Shown here one piece after another: positions 8,006 to 16,881 of a stretch of 39,248 nucleotides of DNA. How positions within the stretch are numbered: position 1 is the first letter of the stretch; every line of letters starts with the position of its first letter. The stretch is taken from the NCBI RefSeq assembly GCF_003385215.1, contig NZ_PQHW01000066.1:1-39248 (forward strand), written 5' to 3'. Made by a program: the position numbers and the translations under genes. The stretch comes from Amycolatopsis thermalba (GTDB taxonomy: Bacteria; Actinomycetota; Actinomycetes; Mycobacteriales; Pseudonocardiaceae). The notes below the pieces were generated by a model. It saw only the letters and a program-made list of their open reading frames with translations. It was not told the DNA's origin and made no database searches.

Positions 8006-8463
8006 CGATCCTCACCCACCGTCGAACACCACTTCCGACCGCAGCTTAGCCGCGTGGCGCGCACCACCGGCCGCCAGGAGCAGCGGCGACGGAAAATAAC
8101 CGACCGGTTCCGCGGCCACCCGGATGGCCGTACCGCGCCCGATCCGCCGATGACGCGATGACCTGTGCAGAGGGGCCCGGACCCGGACATCGTGTGGCGA
8201 ACGGGTGGTGGAAAGCCCACGGGCCTCACTGTCGGTGAACCCGAAACCCCCGCCACGCCGCCGGTTCGGCGGTGCGACGTGCCGCCGCCCGCGAGCACCA
8301 TGAACGAGGGGCAGTGCTACCGAACCGAGGGGGATCGGGTGATCTTCCAGTTGAACTGGCGTGGAAACCCGGAGCGGATACTGACGACGATCTTCGCGCA
8401 GGCGACCGACCGGATGCCGGGCCTGCGGCCACCGGGCCGCTGCCGGCTGCGCGCCTGCCCGTG
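8006..8463. other. Gene-poor stretch, no convincing gene
   Basis: About 460 nt between the membrane pair and the thioesterase. A plus-strand frame from ATG 8299 gives a plausible start (MNEGQCYRTEG, then VIFQLNWRGNPERILTTIF) but loses protein character after about 45 codons and runs into the thioesterase gene. It may be a gene relic. Nothing else seen. Confidence 0.4.
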
Positions 8464-8871
8464 TCAGGCCAGCGCCTCCAGCGACTCCCGCAGCTTCCCC
8501 TCGACCGGCACGGGCCGCCGCGTCTCGCGGTCGACGAACACGTGCACGAAATGACCCTCGGCGACCGGTTCGCCCCGATCCTCGCGGAAGATCCCGATCT
8601 CGTACCGCACGCTGCTGCGCCCGAGGTGCGCGACCCGCAGGCCGATCGACAGCACCTCGGGGAACGCCACCGACGCGTGGTAGTTGCAGTGCGATTCCAC
8701 GCACAGCCCGATCACGCCGCCGTCGTGGATGTCCAGCCCGCCGCGCTCGATGAGGTAGGTGTTGATGACCGTGTCCATCAGGGCGTAGTGGACGACGTTG
8801 TTGACGTGCCCGTACACGTCGTTGTCCTTCCAGCGGGTGGGCACCTGCTGCCAATGCGGGTACGAGGTCAC
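8464..8871 (-). CDS. Acyl-CoA thioesterase, 4HBT/YbgC-type hotdog
   Basis: 135 aa from GTG 8871. The signature RWKDNDVYGHVNNVVHYALMD (residues 13-33) contains the 4-hydroxybenzoyl-CoA thioesterase motif with catalytic Asp in D-x-Y/M-GHVNN. FPEVLSIGLRVAHLGRSSVRYEIGIF is the central hotdog helix-to-strand region. Length (about 135) is normal. It should hydrolyse a short or medium acyl-CoA; the substrate is unknown. The frame is open far upstream, but homology begins at TSYPHWQQVPTRW. It is divergent from the ThDP-fold gene, 63 nt between starts, so the two may share a control region. Confidence 0.9.
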   Translation of the reverse strand: MTSYPHWQQVPTRWKDNDVYGHVNNVVHYALMDTVINTYLIERGGLDIHDGGVIGLCVESHCNYHASVAFPEVLSIGLRVAHLGRSSVRYEIGIFREDRGEPVAEGHFVHVFVDRETRRPVPVEGKLRESLEALA

Positions 8872-8934
8872 GGGCGGCAGCTTAAGGCCTCTACTCTGGG
8901 GTGATCGTTCACTCGTAGGGAATCTCAAGATCAC

Positions 8935-10635
8935 TTGACCGGAGTAGCGCCGCGCTGGGAACCTCTTCCCATCGGGTACCAAGAGGGATGGACCGTTGCC
9001 GAGATCACGGTCCGCGTGCTGGTCGACGCCGGGGTCCGGCGTGCCTACACCGTGGCCGGGAACTCGTTCCTCGAACTCCTCGACGCCCTCCGGTTCGAAC
9101 CGCTGATGGCGTTGGTCACAGCGCGCCAGCACGCGGGCGCGGCGTTCATGGCCGAGGCCGAGGGCAAGCTGCGCGAGGTCCCGGCGCTGCTGCTCGGCGG
9201 CCCCGGTCCGGGTATCGCGGACTTCCTGGTCGCCGTCCGCTCGGCCCACCAGGACGGCTCGCCGATGGTCGTGCTGGTCGAGGAGCGCGCGAGCGTCCAG
9301 CTGGGCGGCCCCGGCATCCAGGACGACGTCGCCCAGCTGGACCCGCTGACGCTGTTCGGCCCGTTCGCGAAGTGGACCGGCCGCGCCGAGACGGCCGCCC
9401 AGGTGCCGGTGCTCGCCGCGCGGGCGGCCCGCGCCGCCCGGGACGGGCGCCGGGGGCCGGCGATCCTGGCGGTGCCGGCCGACTTCTGGGTCGCGCCCTT
9501 CGACGGCGTCATCCCGGAGCCCGAGCCGCGCCTGGACGACACCGGCGCGGTGCTGCGGTCCGCGCACGAGGTCGCCGCCCTGCTGGCCGACTCGCGCTAC
9601 CCGGTGGTGATCGCCGGCGGCATCGGGCGCACCGCGCGCAAGGACCTGATCGCCGCCGCCGAGCAGCTCGGCCTGTCCGTCTACACCGCGTTCCGCCGTC
9701 AGGACAGCTTCCCGGAGAACCACGCGCGCTACGCCGGTCACCTGGGCGTCGGCATCCCGCCCGGGCAGCTCGACGCGCTGGAGCGGGCGGACGTGGTGCT
9801 CGCCATCGGCACCCGGCTGGACGAGGTGACCACGCAGAACAACCGGTACCCGCTGTCCGCGCAGACACTGGTGGTGATCGGCCCCGGCCTGCCCGCCACC
9901 CACCGGCGCGGCCTGACGTTCCGGATCGACTGTGAGGCCGGTCCCTTCCTGCGGCAGCTGGTGGCGGTCGGCGTCGCCCGGTCGCGGCGCAGCTCGGCGG
10001 CCAACGCGGCCACCCACACCCACATGACCCCGCCGCGCACCAGCCCGGACAACCCGCTGGTCCACCCGGCCGACGTGGTCCGGGTGCTGCGCAAGGTCGC
10101 GCCCGAGGACACCGTGGTGACCGCGGACTCGGACTCCACCGCCCGGTTCGTGCACCGGTACTGGTGCTTCACCGAGCCGCACACCCAGGTGGAGCCGCCG
10201 GACGGGGTGCGCGGCTACGCCGTCCCGGCCGCGCTCGGCGCGAAGCTGGCCGCCCCGAAGCGCACGGTCGTGGCCGTGATCTCGGACGCCGCGGCGATGA
10301 TGACCGGGCAGGAGCTGGAGACCGCGGTGCGCTACCGCGCGCCGATCCTCGTCGTGGTGTTCCAGAACGGCCTGTACGCCGACATCGCCATGCACCAGGC
10401 GGCCAAGCACGGTCGCTTGAACGGTGTGTCACTCACGGCGGTGGACTTCGCGGCGTGGGCCCGCTCGTTCGGCGCGGCCGGTTACACGATCGAATCGCCC
10501 GAGCAGCTGGAGCCCACCTTCACCCGGGCGCTGCAGCACCAGCGCCCGAGCGTCGTCGACGTGCGGACCGATCCGGACGTGATCGATCCGGACACCAGGC
10601 TGTCCGCGCTGTTCCAGCGGTCACGCAAGAGCTAG
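8935..10635 (+). CDS. ThDP-binding-fold enzyme (acetolactate synthase-like) with altered active site
   Basis: 566 aa. The three-domain layout of the ALS/benzoylformate decarboxylase family is present: PYR domain (about 20-180), central domain (200-335, with VVIAGGIGRTARKDLIAAAEQLG) and PP domain (375-550). Key motifs are changed. The family RHEQGAA containing the catalytic Glu reads ARQHAGAA (His two places before Gly), and the ThDP/Mg motif GDG reads SDA in VAVISDAAAMMTGQELETA, although the later Asn is kept in VVVFQNGLYADI. It may be a Glu-independent carboligase-like enzyme or non-catalytic. TTG 8935 is assumed as start; no better one fits the homologous N-terminus. Confidence 0.85.
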   Translation: MTGVAPRWEPLPIGYQEGWTVAEITVRVLVDAGVRRAYTVAGNSFLELLDALRFEPLMALVTARQHAGAAFMAEAEGKLREVPALLLGGPGPGIADFLVAVRSAHQDGSPMVVLVEERASVQLGGPGIQDDVAQLDPLTLFGPFAKWTGRAETAAQVPVLAARAARAARDGRRGPAILAVPADFWVAPFDGVIPEPEPRLDDTGAVLRSAHEVAALLADSRYPVVIAGGIGRTARKDLIAAAEQLGLSVYTAFRRQDSFPENHARYAGHLGVGIPPGQLDALERADVVLAIGTRLDEVTTQNNRYPLSAQTLVVIGPGLPATHRRGLTFRIDCEAGPFLRQLVAVGVARSRRSSAANAATHTHMTPPRTSPDNPLVHPADVVRVLRKVAPEDTVVTADSDSTARFVHRYWCFTEPHTQVEPPDGVRGYAVPAALGAKLAAPKRTVVAVISDAAAMMTGQELETAVRYRAPILVVVFQNGLYADIAMHQAAKHGRLNGVSLTAVDFAAWARSFGAAGYTIESPEQLEPTFTRALQHQRPSVVDVRTDPDVIDPDTRLSALFQRSRKS

Positions 10636-10639
10636 CGCT

Positions 10640-10817
10640 TCCGCCGGATCTGTGATCTACTGGTGGAGGTCTTCGAAGATTTTGTGTTCGTGTTCAGGCA
10701 CGCTCGCAAGATTTGGCGGGCGTAGTGGTTCCCCACTCGGGGAGGCAAACCGATCCGTCATCGACCCGGTGCATCGAACCGGTGTGCCGTTTGTTTGCAG
10801 TATATGGAGATTTTTGC
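10640..10817 (+). promoter_or_regulatory. Promoter and long 5' leader of cold-shock gene
   Basis: 178 nt free of genes before the csp start, T-richer than its surroundings (AAGATTTTGTG, GTTTGTTTGCAG, GGAGATTTTTGC). Long structured leaders that respond to cold are typical of csp genes. The AUG has GGAG 10 nt upstream. Confidence 0.4.
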
Positions 10818-11021
10818 ATGGCTCAGGGCACCGTGAAGTGGTTCAACTCCGAGAAGGGGTTCGGCTTCATCACTCCCGACGAGGGCGGCGGCGACGTCTT
10901 CGTCCACTACTCGGAGATCCAGGGTCGCGGCTTCCGCACCCTGGAGGAGAACCAGCGGGTTGAGTTCGAGATCGGCCAGGGCCAGAAGGGTCCGCAGGCC
11001 ACCGGCGTCAACGTCCTCTGA
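10818..11021 (+). CDS. csp: Cold-shock protein, CspA family
   Basis: 67 aa, a single cold-shock domain. RNP1 KGFGFI (residues 15-20) and RNP2 VFVHY (28-32) are intact, with the start [10 protein letters not shown]. Binds single-stranded nucleic acid and keeps mRNA unfolded. The start is fixed by the conserved N-terminus, with GGAG before ATG. A strong terminator follows. A near-identical paralogue lies about 10 kb away at 20737-20940, in the same direction. Confidence 0.97.
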   Translation: MAQGTVKWFNSEKGFGFITPDEGGGDVFVHYSEIQGRGFRTLEENQRVEFEIGQGQKGPQATGVNVL

Positions 11022-11033
11022 TTCGACTTCGAA

Positions 11034-11077
11034 CGGCAGCCCCCGTCTCCTCGTGAGGCGGGGGCTGCCGTCGTTTT
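11034..11077 (+). terminator. Rho-independent terminator of csp
   Basis: CGGCAGCCCCCG, loop, CGGGGGCTGCCG-type arms, followed by TCGTTTT. It starts 13 nt after the csp stop. Confidence 0.92.
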
Positions 11078-11182
11078 CCCACCTTCGACAACAGTGTTCA
11101 CAATCCCGCCGACCTCGGTCCGGAAGATCGTGCCGTCCGGTACCTTCATGCGCGTGTGGTTCGAGGGCGAGGGGTGGAACCG

Positions 11183-12574
11183 ATGACTGCTACCGCGACG
11201 CGGCCTGCCGTGCCCGGTGGCCCGGGCGGTGGAGTGCCGGAACCCGCCGCGTCCCCGAACGCCCCGCGCGGTGGCCTGGCCGGCCTGTTCGACCTGCCCG
11301 GCGCCGCGGTCCGCGGCATCGCGCGCTCGGCCCGCACCACACCGGGCCGGCTGACGGTGATCGCGGTCGGGCTCGTCGTGCTGGCGCTGGTCACCGGGGT
11401 GGTCGCGACGATCACCCTGCAGGACCGCAAGAACACGATCAACGACCTCATCGACCACCGCGAGCCGCTGGCCGCGGCTTCGCAGGAGGTGTACCGGTCG
11501 CTGTCGGACGCCGACGCGACCGCGGCGAGCGCGTTCCTCGCGATCGGCGTCGAACCGCCGTCGCTGCGCCAGCGCTACGACACCGCGATCGCGCGCGCCG
11601 GGGTCGCGCTGGCCAAGGCCGCGTCCGACTCGGCCGGCGTGCCGGAGGCCGCCGCGCAGGTCGAGATCCTGACCCGCCAGCTGCCCGTCTACACCGGCCT
11701 GGTCGAGACCGCCCGCGCCAACAAGCGGCAGGGCTTCCCGGTCGGCTCGTCCTACCTGCTCGAGGCCTCCAGCCTCATGCGCACCACGATCCTGCCCGCC
11801 GCCCAGGACCTGTACCGGATCGACACCGACCGGCTGGCCGAGGAGCAGGACGACGCGAGCGGCTTCCCGTGGGCCACCACGCTCCTGGTGCTCGCGCTGC
11901 TCGCGGCGCTGATCGCGACCCAGGTCTACCTGACCCGCAAGACCAACCGGGTGCTGAACATCGGGCTGGTCCTGGCGACCGGGGCCACCGTGCTCGCGCT
12001 GCTGTGGGGTGCGACGGCGGTCACCGTGCAGAGCGTGCTGGTCAGCAGCGGCGACTCCGAGGGCAGCCACCAGGTCGACGTGCTGGTCCGCGCCCGCATC
12101 GCGGCGCTGCAGGCCCGCGCGAACGAGATGCTGACCCTGGTCGCGCGCGGTGACGGCGGCACCTACGAACAGGAGTTCAACACGCTCGCCCCGCAGGTGA
12201 CCGGCCTGCTGAACGAGGCGCGCGGGTTCGCCACCGGGGACATGGCCCGCGAGGTGCAGGGCGCGGCGGACAGCGCCGAGCGGTGGCTGAACACGCACCA
12301 GGAGATCCGCGCCAAGGACGTCGACGGCGCCTACTCCGACGCCGTGAAGCTCGCGGTCGACTCGTCGGTCCAGGGCGGCGCGGCGACGACCTTCGCCAAC
12401 CTCGACGACGCGCTGGTCGCCGCGATCGGGCACGGCAGGCAGGCGTTCCTCGACGACACCCGGGGCGGCGACCGCGCGCTGACGCTGCTCGCGCCCGGCT
12501 TCGCGGTGCTCGCCGTGGTCGCCGCGGCGGGCGCCACCATGGGGATCAGGGACAGGCTGAGGGAGTACCGCTGA
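11183..12574 (+). CDS. glnX: GlnX-like transmembrane sensor
   Basis: 463 aa from ATG 11183 (GAGGGG upstream; an in-frame GTG at 11156 is less likely). Pro/Gly-rich cytoplasmic N-terminus, TM1 at about 55-80, a helical extracytoplasmic domain (80-235), central TM pair (about 238-256 and 263-285), a second helical domain, and a last TM (about 432-452) before a basic tail. It is the first gene of glnX-glnH-pknG, in the order known from mycobacteria (Rv0412c-Rv0411c-Rv0410c). There GlnX relays the GlnH amino-acid signal to the kinase PknG. Stop overlaps the glnH start (ATGA). Confidence 0.88.
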   Translation: MTATATRPAVPGGPGGGVPEPAASPNAPRGGLAGLFDLPGAAVRGIARSARTTPGRLTVIAVGLVVLALVTGVVATITLQDRKNTINDLIDHREPLAAASQEVYRSLSDADATAASAFLAIGVEPPSLRQRYDTAIARAGVALAKAASDSAGVPEAAAQVEILTRQLPVYTGLVETARANKRQGFPVGSSYLLEASSLMRTTILPAAQDLYRIDTDRLAEEQDDASGFPWATTLLVLALLAALIATQVYLTRKTNRVLNIGLVLATGATVLALLWGATAVTVQSVLVSSGDSEGSHQVDVLVRARIAALQARANEMLTLVARGDGGTYEQEFNTLAPQVTGLLNEARGFATGDMAREVQGAADSAERWLNTHQEIRAKDVDGAYSDAVKLAVDSSVQGGAATTFANLDDALVAAIGHGRQAFLDDTRGGDRALTLLAPGFAVLAVVAAAGATMGIRDRLREYR

Positions 12575-13530
12575 TGGCTCGGGGGAAGGTGGCCGCGCTC
12601 GTGGCGGCCGTCGCGTTGCTGGCCGCCGGTTGCGGCAGCGCCGGGACGCCGGCCGACCCGGCGCCGGTGGGTGACGTGCAGGCGCCGATGCCGGCCGGGG
12701 TCGGCGGCGGCGATCCGGGGCGCGGCAACGGGGCGGACAACAACTGCGACACCCGCAGCCTCTCGCCGAGCGGGTCGATCCCGTCCGGGTCGACGATGGA
12801 CAAGATCCGCGACCGCGGCCGCCTGATCGCCGGGGTGGACCAGACCAACTTCCTGTTCGGCTTCCTCAACCCCTCCAGCGGCAACCTGGAGGGCTTCGAC
12901 ATCGAGATCGTCAAGCAGATCGCCGCGTCGATCTTCGGCCGGTGGGAGGGCCACATCCAGTGGGTGGCCATCCCGTCGTCGGCGCGGGAGGACGTGCTGA
13001 AGGATCGCCAGGTCGACATCGTCGTGCGGACCTACAGCATCACCTGCACGCGGATGAAGGACGTGGCGTTCTCCGCGCCCTACTACCAGGCCGGGCAGGC
13101 GGTGCTGGCGGCGAAGAACTCGGGGATCCGCGGCCTGCCGGACCTCGGCGGCAAGCGGGTGTGCGCGGCGAAGAACTCGACTTCGCTGTCCACGATCAGC
13201 ACCGCGCCGTCGCGCCCGATCCCGGTGTCGGTGAACAACTGGTCGGACTGCCTGGTGCTGATCCAGCAGGGCCAGGTCGACGCGATCTCCACCGATGACG
13301 TGATCCTCGCCGGCATGGCGCGGCAGGACCCCAACCTGGAGGTCGTCGGCGAGCCGTTCACGCGCGAGTACTACGGCGTCGGCATCCCGCTGGGGCAGGA
13401 CGACATGGTCCGGTTCGTCAACGCCGTGCTGGAGAACGTCCGCAACGGCGGTGCCTGGCAGAACACGTACCGGTACTGGATCGAGCCGGCGCTCGGACCG
13501 GGTTCGCCGCCGTCCGTGTCCTACCGCTGA
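12574..13530 (+). CDS. glnH: GlnH solute-binding lipoprotein (Asp/Glu/Gln sensor)
   Basis: 318 aa. Signal peptide with lipobox LAAGC (lipidated Cys near residue 19), a Gly/Pro/Asn-rich spacer, then a type-3 solute-binding protein domain: LIAGVDQTNFLFGFLNPSSGNLEGFDIEIVKQIA, then DIVVRTYSIT and VDAISTDDVILAG. There is no ABC permease or ATPase nearby, as expected since this GlnH serves sensing rather than uptake: in mycobacteria it binds Asp, Glu and related amino acids and signals via GlnX to PknG. Translationally coupled to glnX. Confidence 0.93.
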   Translation: MARGKVAALVAAVALLAAGCGSAGTPADPAPVGDVQAPMPAGVGGGDPGRGNGADNNCDTRSLSPSGSIPSGSTMDKIRDRGRLIAGVDQTNFLFGFLNPSSGNLEGFDIEIVKQIAASIFGRWEGHIQWVAIPSSAREDVLKDRQVDIVVRTYSITCTRMKDVAFSAPYYQAGQAVLAAKNSGIRGLPDLGGKRVCAAKNSTSLSTISTAPSRPIPVSVNNWSDCLVLIQQGQVDAISTDDVILAGMARQDPNLEVVGEPFTREYYGVGIPLGQDDMVRFVNAVLENVRNGGAWQNTYRYWIEPALGPGSPPSVSYR

Positions 13531-13534
13531 GGGG

Positions 13535-16042
13535 GTGTCCACAGTGTCCGAAGAGGAACGTCGTCCGCGTCACGCACGCCCGGACGACCGGCCGATCACC
13601 GGTTCGCTCGCCGACGAGCCCGGCACCGGCTGGAGCAGGCCGGCCGACGAGCTGAGCGGCTCCCGGCCGACGCCGATCGGCGAACCGGTGCCCTCGGCCG
13701 CCGAAACGCAGATCATCGAGCCGGTCCGCCCGCCCGCGGAACCCGTGCAACCGGACGACGTGCAGCTCACCAGCGTGCTCGCCTCGCCCGCCCCGATGAC
13801 CGAGATGATCCGGCCACCCGCGCCGCGGCCCGAGCCGAGCGGTCCCGGTGTGCTGCCGGACCCGGGCACGGACAGCGTGCTCCCCGAGCGGTCCAGCGGT
13901 CACACCGGGTCGGGCAGCCAGCCCGGCACCGGGCCGGGCACCGGAACCGGCGCTTTCCCGGGTACTTCCCGGCGGACCGGGCGGCGGACGCGCCGCGGCC
14001 GTCTCGGCGCGGGCCTGGTCGAGGTCCCGCCGGTGCCCTACCGCGATCCGGCGTCGGCGGTGCTGAAAAACCCGGTGGTGTCGGAGGAGAAGCGGTACTG
14101 CGGCAACTGCTCCGCCAAGGTCGGCCGCGGCTCGGCCGGGCCGGAGGGCGTGTGCGAGAAGTGCGGCACCGCCTACTCGTTCCTGCCCACGCTGCAGCCG
14201 GGCGACCTGGTCGGCGGGCAGTACGAGGTGCTCGGCGCGATCGCCTACGGCGGTCTCGGCTGGATCTACCTCGCCAAGGACCGCAACGTCAACGATCGCT
14301 GGGTCGTCCTCAAAGGACTGATCGACACCGGGGATCCGACGGCGGTCGCGGCGGCGGTGAACGAGACCCGGTTCCTGGCCGAGGTCGAGCACCCGAACAT
14401 CGTCAAGATCTACAACTTCGTGCAGCACCCGGACGCGCGCACCGGGCACGCCATCGGCTACATCGTGATGGAGTACATCGGCGGTCAGTCGTTGCGCCAG
14501 CTCGCGCTGGCCCACCAGCGCGCCGCCGGCCGTCCGGAGCCGCTGCCGATCGCGCAGGTCATCGCCTACGGCCTGGAGATCCTGCCCGCGCTGGGGTACC
14601 TGCACAGCCAGGGGCTGCTGTACTGCGACCTCAAGCCGGACAACGTGATCCAGACCCACGAGCAGCTCAAGCTGATCGACATGGGCGCGGTGCGGCGGAT
14701 CGACGACTACACCAGCCCGCTGTTCTTCACCACCGGCTACAGCGCGCCGGAACTGACCACGCACGGCGCGTCGATCGCGTCGGACCTCTACACCGTGGGC
14801 CGCACGCTGGCCGTGCTGAGCTTCGAGTTCAACGGCTACACCACGAAGTACAAGGCCGGGCTGCCCACGCCGGACGAGATCCCGCTGTTCAAGCTGTTCG
14901 GCTCGTACTACCGGTTCCTCAAGCGCGCCACGCACCCCGATCCGGACCGCCGGTTCCTCTCCGCCGAGGAGATGGCCGACCAGCTCGCCGGGGTGCTGCG
15001 CGAGATCATCTCGATGGGCACCGGGAAACCGCGTCCCGCGGTGTCCACTGTGTTCGGTCCGGAGACCAACGCCTTCGGGGTGGACCTGGTGGTGCCCGAG
15101 GCCGGCTGGACGGTGCCGCTGCCGGACGCCGTCGAGGTGGTGTCCGGCCTGCCGATCCCGCAGGTCGACACCGACGACCCGGCGGCCGGTGTGCTGGCGA
15201 CGACGACGGCCGTGGACCCGCGGTCGGCGATCGACGCGCTGGCCGGCGCGCCGCCGGACTCGATCGAGGTGCGGCTGCGGATCGTCCGCGCGCGCATCGA
15301 GCTGGGCGAGCTGGCCGAGGCGAGCCGTCAGCTGCAGGCCGCGCAGTACCTGGCGATCCGGGCCGGGTACCCGCACGACTGGCGGATCGACTGGCACCGC
15401 GGGCTCATCGAGCTGGCCGGCGGGCGGCCGCGCGTGGCGAACGTCGCGTTCGAGACCGTGTACGACGACCTGCCCGGTGAGATCGCGCCGAAGCTCGCGC
15501 TCGCGGTGAGCGCGGAGGGTATCGGTGACTACTTCACCGCGGCCCGGTTGTACGAGCAGGTGTGGCGCACCGACCGGACGTACGTGAGCGCGGCGTTCGG
15601 GCTGGCGCGCGTGTACCTGGCGCAGGGTGCGCGGGCGGGTGCGATCGAGGTGCTGGAGTCGGTGCCGTCGGCGTCGACGCACTACGTCGCGGCGCAGGTG
15701 GCGGCCATTAAGATCAAGACGCGGGCGAGCGGGCCGAACACGTCGGTGAGCGAGGCGGACCTGGTGGACGCGGGCGCGAAGCTGGAGCACCTGCGCCTGG
15801 ACGCGGAACGGCGGACGCGGATCTCGGCGGAGGTGCTGGAGGCGGCGTTCACCTACGTGCAGGGCGCGCCACCCGGCTACCGCACGGCGGCGAAGGTGCT
15901 GGGCTGCGAACTGTCCGAACGCGACGTCCGCTTCGGACTGGAACGCTGCTACCGCACACTGGCGCGGCTGGCACACACGCCGGGCGAGCGCATCGAGCTG
16001 GTCGACCGCGCGAACTCGGTGCGCCCCCGCACGCTCACCTGA
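13535..16042 (+). CDS. pknG: Serine/threonine protein kinase PknG
   Basis: 835 aa from GTG 13535, 4 nt after glnH (a second GTG at 13544 is possible). Disordered Thr/Pro-rich N-terminus (1-180, with TQ/TS sites for autophosphorylation), rubredoxin-like zinc module with CGNC (189-192) and CEKC (207-210), kinase domain (about 222-500) with Lys260, catalytic YCDLKPDN (Asp365) and DMG instead of DFG (382-384), then a TPR-rich C-terminus (about 600-835). Soluble, non-RD kinase that regulates 2-oxoglutarate metabolism through GarA/OdhI-type FHA proteins. The N-terminus is somewhat longer than in M. tuberculosis PknG (about 750 aa). Confidence 0.97.
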   Translation: MSTVSEEERRPRHARPDDRPITGSLADEPGTGWSRPADELSGSRPTPIGEPVPSAAETQIIEPVRPPAEPVQPDDVQLTSVLASPAPMTEMIRPPAPRPEPSGPGVLPDPGTDSVLPERSSGHTGSGSQPGTGPGTGTGAFPGTSRRTGRRTRRGRLGAGLVEVPPVPYRDPASAVLKNPVVSEEKRYCGNCSAKVGRGSAGPEGVCEKCGTAYSFLPTLQPGDLVGGQYEVLGAIAYGGLGWIYLAKDRNVNDRWVVLKGLIDTGDPTAVAAAVNETRFLAEVEHPNIVKIYNFVQHPDARTGHAIGYIVMEYIGGQSLRQLALAHQRAAGRPEPLPIAQVIAYGLEILPALGYLHSQGLLYCDLKPDNVIQTHEQLKLIDMGAVRRIDDYTSPLFFTTGYSAPELTTHGASIASDLYTVGRTLAVLSFEFNGYTTKYKAGLPTPDEIPLFKLFGSYYRFLKRATHPDPDRRFLSAEEMADQLAGVLREIISMGTGKPRPAVSTVFGPETNAFGVDLVVPEAGWTVPLPDAVEVVSGLPIPQVDTDDPAAGVLATTTAVDPRSAIDALAGAPPDSIEVRLRIVRARIELGELAEASRQLQAAQYLAIRAGYPHDWRIDWHRGLIELAGGRPRVANVAFETVYDDLPGEIAPKLALAVSAEGIGDYFTAARLYEQVWRTDRTYVSAAFGLARVYLAQGARAGAIEVLESVPSASTHYVAAQVAAIKIKTRASGPNTSVSEADLVDAGAKLEHLRLDAERRTRISAEVLEAAFTYVQGAPPGYRTAAKVLGCELSERDVRFGLERCYRTLARLAHTPGERIELVDRANSVRPRTLT

Positions 16043-16138
16043 CACAGGCGGCACGCGCCGGCGGACCCGCCGCCTCGCGCGACGGGTTTGCTGCTCGTCG
16101 CGCCGTGTTCGCCCCTTCGCGCGCCGCGCCGGGGAGTG

Positions 16139-16732
16139 TCAGGGGTTGATGTCCCAGTCCTCCGCGCGGCGGGTCGGCTGCTGCGTGAACTTCTTCAGCG
16201 CCTCGGGATCGCCGTGTGTGGTGAAGTGCTCGAGTCCGACCTGGACGAACAGTCCGCGCGCCCGCACCGCGACCGGGCCGTCCGCCGAGTCGAGGTGTCC
16301 GTCCGCGCTCGCGTAGATCTTGCGGCCCGCCACACCGTCCACACGCGCGGCGATGAACAGCGTGGTGCCGACCGGAACCGGGCGCAGGAAGTCGGTTTCC
16401 AGCTTGCCGGTCACCGCGGGACGACGCAGCAGGTTGCCGACCGTCGAGCCGAGTGCCTCGTCGAAGGCGCACGCCAGCAGCCCGCCGTGGGCGAGCCCGG
16501 GCGCGCCCTGGTGCGCGCGCGTCACCGGGAACCGCGAGTACACGATGCCGGCATCGCCGACCGTGGAGTGCATGTGCAGTCCGTTGTCGACCTCACCACA
16601 CCCGAAGCACTCCGCGTAGTGCATCTCGAGTTTCGTGCCCGGCCCGGGGGCCTTGGGGTGGATCTCCGGCTGTTCGGTCTGGACCGGAGGCCAGGGAGTC
16701 GCAGGTCGGCGCTTGTCGCTCACATCGGACAC
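16139..16732 (-). CDS. PaaI-type hotdog thioesterase
   Basis: 197 aa from GTG 16732; a GTG at 16723 is an alternative, and longer upstream frames lack homology. A Pro-rich N-terminus is followed by a CFGCG knuckle, then the hotdog domain: THQGAPGLAHGGLLACAFDEALG with the catalytic region HGG-x6-DEA, then TGKLETDFLRPVPVG and GRKIYASADGHL. Family members cleave acyl-CoA or aryl-CoA thioesters. Substrate unknown. It is convergent with pknG. Confidence 0.88.
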   Translation of the reverse strand: MSDVSDKRRPATPWPPVQTEQPEIHPKAPGPGTKLEMHYAECFGCGEVDNGLHMHSTVGDAGIVYSRFPVTRAHQGAPGLAHGGLLACAFDEALGSTVGNLLRRPAVTGKLETDFLRPVPVGTTLFIAARVDGVAGRKIYASADGHLDSADGPVAVRARGLFVQVGLEHFTTHGDPEALKKFTQQPTRRAEDWDINP

Positions 16733-16881
16733 GGTAACCGGTTCTACCGGGAAAACGCCCGGCCACCCCGGGTTCGGAGAGACAAAAACCACGACAGGAG
16801 AGAAAATCACTACCCGATGGCACTAAGGTCGCAACCTTGACCGCGCTGGTACGAAACGGTTTGAGGAGGTCGGGGCGAAAG

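Noticed and set aside
8002-8301. 99-codon minus-strand frame as a gene
   Set aside because: No recognisable domain, Arg/Gly-rich shadow-like composition, no ribosome site.
8464-10410. 648-codon minus-strand open frame
   Set aside because: Only its last 135 codons match a family (thioesterase); the rest is the antisense shadow of the ThDP-fold gene.
13418-16054. 878-codon minus-strand open frame
   Set aside because: Antisense shadow of pknG with low-complexity composition; pknG domains are unambiguous.
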